In this document: piece by piece, positions 58,101 to 64,000 of the stretch
How the letters are laid out: each line of letters begins with the position of its first letter
Numbering within the stretch: the first letter of the stretch is position 1
Assembly (NCBI RefSeq): GCF_000687475.1
Contig: NC_057320.1
Location: 2,666,001-2,730,000 of the forward strand
DNA: 64,000 nt
Direction of reading: 5' to 3'
Source: Ustilaginoidea virens
Taxonomy: Eukaryota; Ascomycota; Sordariomycetes; Hypocreales; Clavicipitaceae
Position numbers and translations under genes: made by a program
The notes under the pieces: model-generated
What the model saw: only the letters and a program-made list of their open reading frames with translations
What the model was told of the DNA's origin: nothing
The model's database searches: none

Positions 58101-58352
58101 CTTCGGAGGCGGACCGAGCACTGGAAGTGGTGCGCAAGAAGTTGTCAAAGACGCTGAGCGTGACTGCCACGGTCAATGACCTCATCAATGTGGCCACGGA
58201 TGAACGAAATCTATCTGTATTGTACTCTGGTAAGCAAGCGATTTGTCGGAAGAAAGCCCACACCTACCTACCTATCCACGATCGTTGAGAAGCCTGACCT
58301 AACGATGCGCTTTTTCTTTCTTCTCCATATAGGATGGGCTGCGTATGCATGA
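49170..58352 (+). CDS. TEL1: Serine/threonine kinase TEL1 (ATM)
   Basis: The PI3K-like checkpoint kinase that signals double-strand breaks and maintains telomeres. Seven exons: 49170..49239, 49307..49349, 49408..50799, 50855..51192, 51243..55722, 55789..58229 and 58333..58352, giving 2927 residues. Five of the six introns are 50-67 nt. Exons 1-2 rebuild the N-terminal TAN-type helix DVKSGSAKDRDKAVEEL. The FAT region reads SMILASGIYRHHQATQESLN. Kinase landmarks: VKGGHDDLRQDAIMEQVF, LGLGDRHGHNILLD, AVHIDLGVAFEAGR and [20 protein letters not shown]. The FATC domain ends NLSVLYSG plus WAAYA, and the last six residues come from a 20-nt final exon. Every join was checked for phase and protein continuity, and no frame break was found. 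The exon 4/5 join uses the acceptor at 51242 because nearer AGs break phase. Confidence 0.95.
51729..51758. repeat. Perfect inverted repeat, 14-bp arms, 2-nt spacer, inside TEL1
   Basis: CTATAACAGACTCT, then CT, then its exact reverse complement AGAGTCTGTTATAG. It lies within exon 5 of TEL1 and encodes part of PITDSLESVIV. In RNA it could form a 14-bp hairpin. Confidence 0.9.
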
Positions 58353-59650
58353 GAACGCGCTGCGGATTTTTTTTTCTTGATTTTTTCCCCCGTTTTTTCC
58401 TGTGGACGGTTTTCTGAAGAAAAAAGTCGGCTGTTTTCTTTGACTCTAGTGTAGTCCTTCACAGCAGATTGCTCTTGAAAAGCTTCATTGAGCGGCACCA
58501 AGCGAGCGGGTTGAAAATACCAGACATCTTCCAAGCGAGTCGTTAGGAGGTTTACGGGACAGGCTGAGGAATCCGGCATTTGAGTTGCCTGAAGAAGTGG
58601 AAGGTCAATCTGAGGTGGCCAATCTGATGAGATTTCATGAGCAGCTGTAACTCCTGGTGTGCTATTATAAGTAAGTACCTACCTCCCTAGAGGTAGGTAC
58701 CTACACTGATTATAGAATAAGGTGACGTCAAAGGTACCTCTAAAATAAAACCAGACTCTTGCAAGTTGAGTAACTGTAGGTACCTTACTTATGACGCTAT
58801 CTAGCGGTATATTTTGCAGTACTTGCAATCCCGTGAGCATCAAACTCATCGCACTCACCTCACTCACCATACGCAAAAATTAAGTACCCGAGCAGTCACT
58901 AGCGCGTCATTACACGCCGGGAAAGCAGTCGCTTATTCCGCAATTTAGACCTTCTAAATTAGGTAGCTTACGGTTGTCTTTGTAAACAAGGACAAGTCTC
59001 TCACTTTGCTTTGCGCTAGAAAACTCCATGATATTATTTACTTCAGTGGAGGCAACTACCTAAGTTGCATGTATAGAGCTGATATCAATTGCTTTACAAT
59101 CTTGGCCTACCCTAGGTTGGCGCCCCCCCCCTACCCCCCCTACCCCCTCTCTCCGGACGTAAAACCAGGCCAATAAGATGGGCGACGAGATAGGTCTGGT
59201 ACCTTCCTGCTACATGAAGCTACATACAATACAGCCAGTACCTACCTAGGAGGTACATAGCTGCACCAAGGCACATGCATGCTGTACCGGTGTCACCGCC
59301 CAGCTCCCCCCACTCTGCTGCACACCATTCTCCAACTCGCTACGGAGTAGATTCGACATGGAACACCATGCCCTTTTGACGACCTCGCCCTTCAGCGCAG
59401 TCGACATCACCTTTTTCCTGTGGTGGATTTAAAGCGAAACCCCCCCGAGGTACCTTTCCCGCGGCCACTCAGAGTCCCGTGTTGCTGGCTCCGGCTTTGC
59501 TAGCCGAAGCTCTGCAAACCACATCATCAGACCGCGCCAAGGTGTTCAAGCTCGTCGACTTGTAATGAAAGACAAAGACGCCAAGGCTTCTTTGTCGCGC
59601 GACCATTTTTTCCCCAGTCTCACCGTGATAACGACTCGCCCCGACGACCC
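58353..59650. other. Intergenic, TEL1 to CUL4 (tandem)
   Basis: About 1.3 kb. It includes T-rich 3' flank (58367-58400), GGTACCT clusters (about 58675-58702, 58730-58790, 59220-59260), a poly(C) array CCCCCCCTACC near 59126, and a C-rich leader before CUL4. No gene was seen. Confidence 0.5.
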
Positions 59651-62224
59651 ATGATATCCGAACCTCTCCATTCGACGTCTCCCTCCCGTCGCCGGCAACG
59701 CCTCTCCGCCTCTTCCTCGTCATCGGCTTCCGAGGGTCCCAAGCGTCCTCGGCTCGCCGACCCGCCTGCCATGGCCTCTGTCCGGGCGAGAGGCAAGCTA
59801 CCCGAGACCGTGGACCTGACGACCGGAGGCCCGTCGGCCTTTCAGCCATACAGCGGCGCTAAAAAGCTTGTGATCAAGAACCTGCGCCCACCTGTTAACC
59901 GCGAGTCCCAGGCCGAAGAGTACTATACCCGGACCGAGAAAGGTCTCGAGGAGGCCCTGCAAGCCATCTTTGCTGGCAGGCGCCCTGCCGTACCGTTGGA
60001 ACGGCTGTATCGCGGAGTGGAAGATGTTTGCCGCAGAGGCAACGCGGCAAAAGTATACCGCTTGCTCAAGGAGCGCATAGACTCGCACCTGCAGCTCACG
60101 GTTCTGCCAAGGATGAAGCGCAACAGTGGGCAATCCAGCATTGATGGCTTGCGAAGCGTCAGAGACGAATGGAGGATATGGAACACCCAAGCCGTTACCA
60201 TCCGCTCAACGTTCAGTTATCTCGACAGAACATATCTCCTTCGAGAGTCGCTTCCTTCCATAAACGACATGACCATCACCTGCTTCAGACGGATGGTATT
60301 CCCGCCGTCGCGGCCCATCACCGGGACGCCGGGCGAGGATGTCATTGCTGGAGTGTGCCAGATGATTGACCACGATCGCCGCAACGATGAGCGCTTAGAG
60401 CCCTCTCTCCTGAAGGAGTCGGTTCGCATGCTCCATGTTTTGGGGGTCTATGTCAAGCATTTTGACGCCGTGTTTCTCCGACAATCGCAGGCGTACTTTA
60501 AAGAGTTTGGCGAGACGTGGAGCGCCTCTGGACTCAAGGAATATATTCTGGCGTGCGAGACTCTACTCAACACGGAGGAGCATAGATGCATCGCCTACAA
60601 CCTGGATAGCACCACCGAAAAGCAGCTCATGGACTCGGCTCACGACATTCTTGTCAATGATTACTCGGAAAAGCTACTGCATGCGGACAACCTCTCCTCC
60701 CTGTTGTCAGACCGAGACACCAGGTCGATGAAAGGCTTGTACGACCTCTTGCGGCTCTCGGGAATTCAAAAAAGAATGAAGGAACCATGGGCCGAGTACA
60801 TCCGAACGACTGGTGCGGCCATCATATCGGATCGAGAAAAAGGAGATGAAATGGTTCTTCGGCTGTTGGAGCTCAGAAGATGTTTGGACCTCATGATCCG
60901 AGACGCTTTCCAGAAAGATGAGGATTTCTCATGGGGCATGCGCGAGGCGTTTGGCAAGTTCATGAACGACCGGGCAACGGCGTCTTGCTGGGATACAGGG
61001 ACGGCCAAGATTGGCGAAATGATTGCCAAATACATCGACGTGCTCCTGCGGGGTGGCCTGAGGACGCTTCCCAAGGAGCTGCTGTCTGACGTCAAGGACA
61101 GAGCAGCCGCCGAGAGGGAAGGCCAGGCCAGCACGGCTGATGAAGATGCCGAGCTGGACAGGCAACTGGACCAGGCGCTGGAGCTTTTCCGCTTCATCGA
61201 AGGGAAAGACGCCTTTGAGGCCTTTTACAAGAAAGACCTCGCCCGGCGACTGCTGATGGGCCGCAGCGCGAGCCAAGACGCGGAGCGAAACATGTTGACG
61301 AAGCTGCGTAGCGAATGCGGATCCAACTTTACGCACAACCTGGAGCAAATGTTCAAGGATCAGGAGCTTGCCAAGGACGAGATGGACGCGTACAAGCAGT
61401 GGAGCGAGTCCGCGTCCGAGCGCAAGCCGGCCGTCGACCTGTCGGTCATGATCCTGTCGGCCTCTGCTTGGCCGACATATCCCGATGTCCGGCTGAACCT
61501 GCCAGACGAGGTGGCGACGCAGGTGGAGCGCTTCGACCAGCACTACAAGAACAAGCACACGGGCAGAATACTGGCGTGGAAGCATTCTCTGGCGCACTGC
61601 GCCATCAAGGCGACCTTCCCCAAGGGCTCCAAGGAACTGCTGGTATCGGCCTTTCAAGCCGTCGTGCTCATGGTGTTCAACAATGAGCCGCCCAAGAACG
61701 GCTTCTTCACCTACCAGCAAATCTCCGCCGCGACGGGGCTTCAAGGGGGCGACCTGGACCGGACGCTGCAGTCCCTGGCGTGCGGCAAAGCCCGGGTGAT
61801 TACGAAGCATCCAAAGGGGAGGGATGTCAAGCCGACCGACACATTCACCTTTAACAAGGCTTTCACAGATGCCAAGTACCGCGTGAAAATCAACCAGATA
61901 CAGCTCAAGGAGACCAAGGAAGAGAACAAGGCGACTTACGAGCGCATCGCCCAAGACAGACGGTTCGAGACACAAGCAGCCATTGTGCGCATCATGAAGA
62001 GCCGCAAGACCATGGGGCACGCGGAGCTGGTGGCAGAGGTGATCAACTTGACCAAGAACAGGGGCAGCGTAGAGCCTGCGGCTATCAAGAAGGAGATTGA
62101 GAGGTATGTCGTGTATCCCGACGAAAGCCGTGGATGGCTGGGCACCATGCTAACCTTGAATGGCAGCCTCATTGAGAAGGATTATATAGAACGGGAGGAT
62201 GGCGCGTACACGTACTTGGCTTGA
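59651..62224 (+). CDS. CUL4: Cullin-4 (CRL4 ubiquitin-ligase scaffold)
   Basis: The scaffold joining DDB1/DCAF substrate receptors to the RBX1 RING; in fungi CRL4 acts in DNA repair and heterochromatin formation. Single exon, 857 residues. The N-terminus is a Ser/Arg-rich disordered tail followed by the Cul4 signature KKLVIKNLRPP. The cullin homology domain is present (DRTYLLRESL..., FEAFYKKDLARRLLMGRSAS, then MILSASAWPTYP), and the C-terminal winged helix includes the NEDD8 acceptor Lys783 in IVRIMKSRK and ends YIEREDGAYTYLA. The segment between TLTKNRG and SLIEKDY is slightly longer than usual (RGSVEPAAIKKEIERYVVYP). The ATG at 59651 is taken as start; Met41 (59771) is an alternative. Confidence 0.95.
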   Translation: MISEPLHSTSPSRRRQRLSASSSSSASEGPKRPRLADPPAMASVRARGKLPETVDLTTGGPSAFQPYSGAKKLVIKNLRPPVNRESQAEEYYTRTEKGLEEALQAIFAGRRPAVPLERLYRGVEDVCRRGNAAKVYRLLKERIDSHLQLTVLPRMKRNSGQSSIDGLRSVRDEWRIWNTQAVTIRSTFSYLDRTYLLRESLPSINDMTITCFRRMVFPPSRPITGTPGEDVIAGVCQMIDHDRRNDERLEPSLLKESVRMLHVLGVYVKHFDAVFLRQSQAYFKEFGETWSASGLKEYILACETLLNTEEHRCIAYNLDSTTEKQLMDSAHDILVNDYSEKLLHADNLSSLLSDRDTRSMKGLYDLLRLSGIQKRMKEPWAEYIRTTGAAIISDREKGDEMVLRLLELRRCLDLMIRDAFQKDEDFSWGMREAFGKFMNDRATASCWDTGTAKIGEMIAKYIDVLLRGGLRTLPKELLSDVKDRAAAEREGQASTADEDAELDRQLDQALELFRFIEGKDAFEAFYKKDLARRLLMGRSASQDAERNMLTKLRSECGSNFTHNLEQMFKDQELAKDEMDAYKQWSESASERKPAVDLSVMILSASAWPTYPDVRLNLPDEVATQVERFDQHYKNKHTGRILAWKHSLAHCAIKATFPKGSKELLVSAFQAVVLMVFNNEPPKNGFFTYQQISAATGLQGGDLDRTLQSLACGKARVITKHPKGRDVKPTDTFTFNKAFTDAKYRVKINQIQLKETKEENKATYERIAQDRRFETQAAIVRIMKSRKTMGHAELVAEVINLTKNRGSVEPAAIKKEIERYVVYPDESRGWLGTMLTLNGSLIEKDYIEREDGAYTYLA

Positions 62225-63611
62225 GAGCGGGCGCAGGTGCGCAATAGCGGCGGGGGAAGGCGAAGCCATTAGCAGCGGCAGCGTGCGTGGCAGTCGTCGA
62301 TGTGGATGAGAGGCGTCCAAGTCATGAGGCCGTCATGTCGGCGATGACCAATGGCCAAGTGTGAGCAGAGACGGGATGGCACATGAGCAAACCAGCAAAT
62401 CAGTGCAGCACTCGCGTTCTGGAACGAGAGCAACGCAGAGCAACGCAGAGCAACGCACAATGTCTCGGGCCAAGGGAAAATGAAGCCCGGAATGGACATG
62501 GAAACGGAAGTGGAAGGGAAACCGTTGTTTCTGTGCAAAGGGGTCATTGGATGAGGCAAGCCGTGGCATCAGCAAGACATGCCATGCTGGCTCACTTTGC
62601 GCTCCTCTCATCTCGTTGCTGGAGGTTTCCAACAAAGAGCCGGTCCGTCCTTTCTTGCCTCTCCTGTCCCTTGATATCCCCTTTTGTACATGTTCTCAAT
62701 TCGTCATCTTGTTAATCCTGTACTGTTTCTGCCACGTTTTCTCCCTTACAAAGCGTCATCATTCACGTTGTCTTGTCTCTTGTTTGTTCCCTCGTGCCCG
62801 AGTTTACACCCCTGCCGGTTTTTATTCCGTCTGCATTGTTTGTCATTTTCTCGCAGCATGATGTTCACTCGCATTTCACGAGGCAGGTCTGTTTGTGCTC
62901 GACCCCAATCAAGCTGTACCTGTTCATGTGGATACGAGCAAGTCTGGAGGAGGTGATGCAGGGCTTGTTCCCGTCTCCTGCGCATGTCATGTCAAGCTCG
63001 TAAGTAGTTCAACTGGATGCTGCCTCCGCGACTAGTAGTCGATATCTTGTAAGCCACGGGCTCAAAGTCGAGAAATGCCATTCACCAAGGTGGCTTGCTT
63101 CAAGTTCAAGTCATCGAGAATTCCCAATTGGGGCGGGGGGGGGGGGGGGGTGACTTTCGAGCTGGGATTAACGTTGATCCTTCCTTGCACTTTGCTTTGC
63201 TTTGCTTTGGCAAGAACGGAGTACGGAGTACGGGAGTACCCACCCACCCATATTAACGGGGCACTGGGCAGGCAGGCGCGACAGGAACGCCCACCCCGCG
63301 TCGCCGTGGCTTTTTGTTGGTCTGCGAATCCGTCAAAATTGAATCGACCAGACTGCTTCCATCCACTCCGTACTGCCAGCTTCTACTCCGTACCACGCAA
63401 ACCACGGACGATTACATGTTGCCGCCTGAATCAACTGGCTTCTGAGCCACAGGCCCTATAACCATCCTGCAAAACGCCCGCCCTCGTGCGAACCCAGCTC
63501 CTGGTTTCGACGCGTTTGTATGGAATCAGAGTCGACCCAAGACTTTCTTGCCTCCTCCAATTCTGCACCAACCGCATCTTCCACCATCGCCTGACGCCAT
63601 TTTGCCTGTTT
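62225..63611. other. Intergenic, CUL4 3' flank and upstream of the partial gene
   Basis: About 1.39 kb. It includes a GCAACGCAGA repeat near 62431, a T-rich stretch at about 62690-62860, an N-like poly(G) run near 63135-63150, GCTTT repeats near 63195, and GGAGTAC/TACTCCG motifs at about 63220 and 63370-63390. No convincing gene was seen. Confidence 0.5.
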
Positions 63612-64000
63612 ATGACGGCTGGCATCACAAACATAGCCATCTCTTCCTCGCCGACCTCGCGCAGCCTGCTGCAGCAAGCAAGCCAGCTAGCCCGTATCCA
63701 TACTCCCGCCTTGTCGTCAAATGCTGTGGTCAGGACCATGTTCCAAAAGGCAAATCAAGCACACAAGAACGCCGCCCCCTCGCAGCGTCCTGCCTTGGCT
63801 AAGCAGTTGTTCCCGTCAAGCAGCCCGAGCTCTTGCAACCTCGACATTCGAGATCAGCTGAAAAGGCCGGCTTCGACTAGCTCCGGTGCTGCCGCTGCGT
63901 CGGCGAGGACCAACCAGCCCTATGCGAGTCCGCTGGATAATCGACCAGTCAACCTGGCACACACGACTGGCCATTCAGCGACCGGCAGCAAGGGCTCGTT
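63612..64000 (+). CDS. 5' part of an unrecognised gene, cut by the window edge
   Basis: From the ATG at 63612 a frame stays open to the last base (129 codons), starting MTAGITNIAISSSPTSRSLL. It is rich in Ser, Ala, Pro, Gln and Asn, with a short segment NLDIRDQLKRPAS, so it looks like the disordered N-terminus of a larger protein. No domain is visible and I do not recognise the family. Because it has no stop inside the window it could also be chance, but codon use (C/G at third positions) and the pyrimidine-rich leader support a real gene. Confidence 0.5.
   Translation, partial: MTAGITNIAISSSPTSRSLLQQASQLARIHTPALSSNAVVRTMFQKANQAHKNAAPSQRPALAKQLFPSSSPSSCNLDIRDQLKRPASTSSGAAAASARTNQPYASPLDNRPVNLAHTTGHSATGSKGS

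Noticed and set aside
60929..62020. 363-aa open frame on the - strand
   Set aside because: Shadow of the high-GC3 cullin-4 coding strand; no domain resemblance.

Overview
The window reads as nuclear DNA of a filamentous ascomycete, most likely a Sordariomycete and probably Hypocreales. The evidence is short GT-AG introns (mostly 50-170 nt) with CTAAC/CTGAC-type branch points, compact genes on both strands, intergenic regions rich in microsatellites and poly(A)/poly(T) tracts, and protein sequences that follow the filamentous-fungal form of each family. The genus is not determined. Every identification rests on reading the sequence and family knowledge; no database search was run. Exon coordinates were worked out by hand from splice signals, reading phase and conserved protein sequence.

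Layout, left to right: separase (-); a small mitochondrial DUF5321-type membrane protein (+); a class II, SIRT4-like sirtuin (-); a mitochondrial-type CDF metal transporter (+); D-xylulose kinase (+), interrupted by an in-frame TAA; the spliceosomal protein CWC15 (-); the exosome subunit RRP45 (+); the ARF-like GTPase ARL3/ARFRP1 (-); a 730-bp inverted-repeat transposon relic; an endosomal/vacuolar Na+/H+ exchanger (+); the NuA4 scaffold EAF1/VID21 (-); the G-patch splicing factor SPP2 (+); a Ybp1/Ybp2-family protein (-); mitochondrial DNA polymerase gamma MIP1 (-); an SLX8-like RING ligase (+); nucleoporin NUP192 (-); the checkpoint kinase TEL1/ATM (+); cullin-4 (+); and the 5' end of an unrecognised gene that runs off the right edge.

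These are mostly conserved housekeeping genes. Themes recur (chromosome segregation and DNA damage: separase, TEL1, SLX8, CUL4, EAF1; mitochondria: DUF5321, sirtuin, CDF, MIP1; RNA processing: CWC15, SPP2, RRP45), but there is no sign of a functional gene cluster. Most neighbours are divergent or convergent pairs.

The most notable non-routine items are: the transposon relic with 112-bp terminal inverted repeats and a 9-bp target duplication, in the shared upstream region of ARL3 and the exchanger; the premature stop in an otherwise intact xylulokinase; a perfect 14-bp-arm inverted repeat inside the TEL1 coding sequence; multiple-of-three, stop-free introns in the RING ligase and the exchanger; and a 55-nt poly(A) run. 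No previously undescribed multi-gene system was found.
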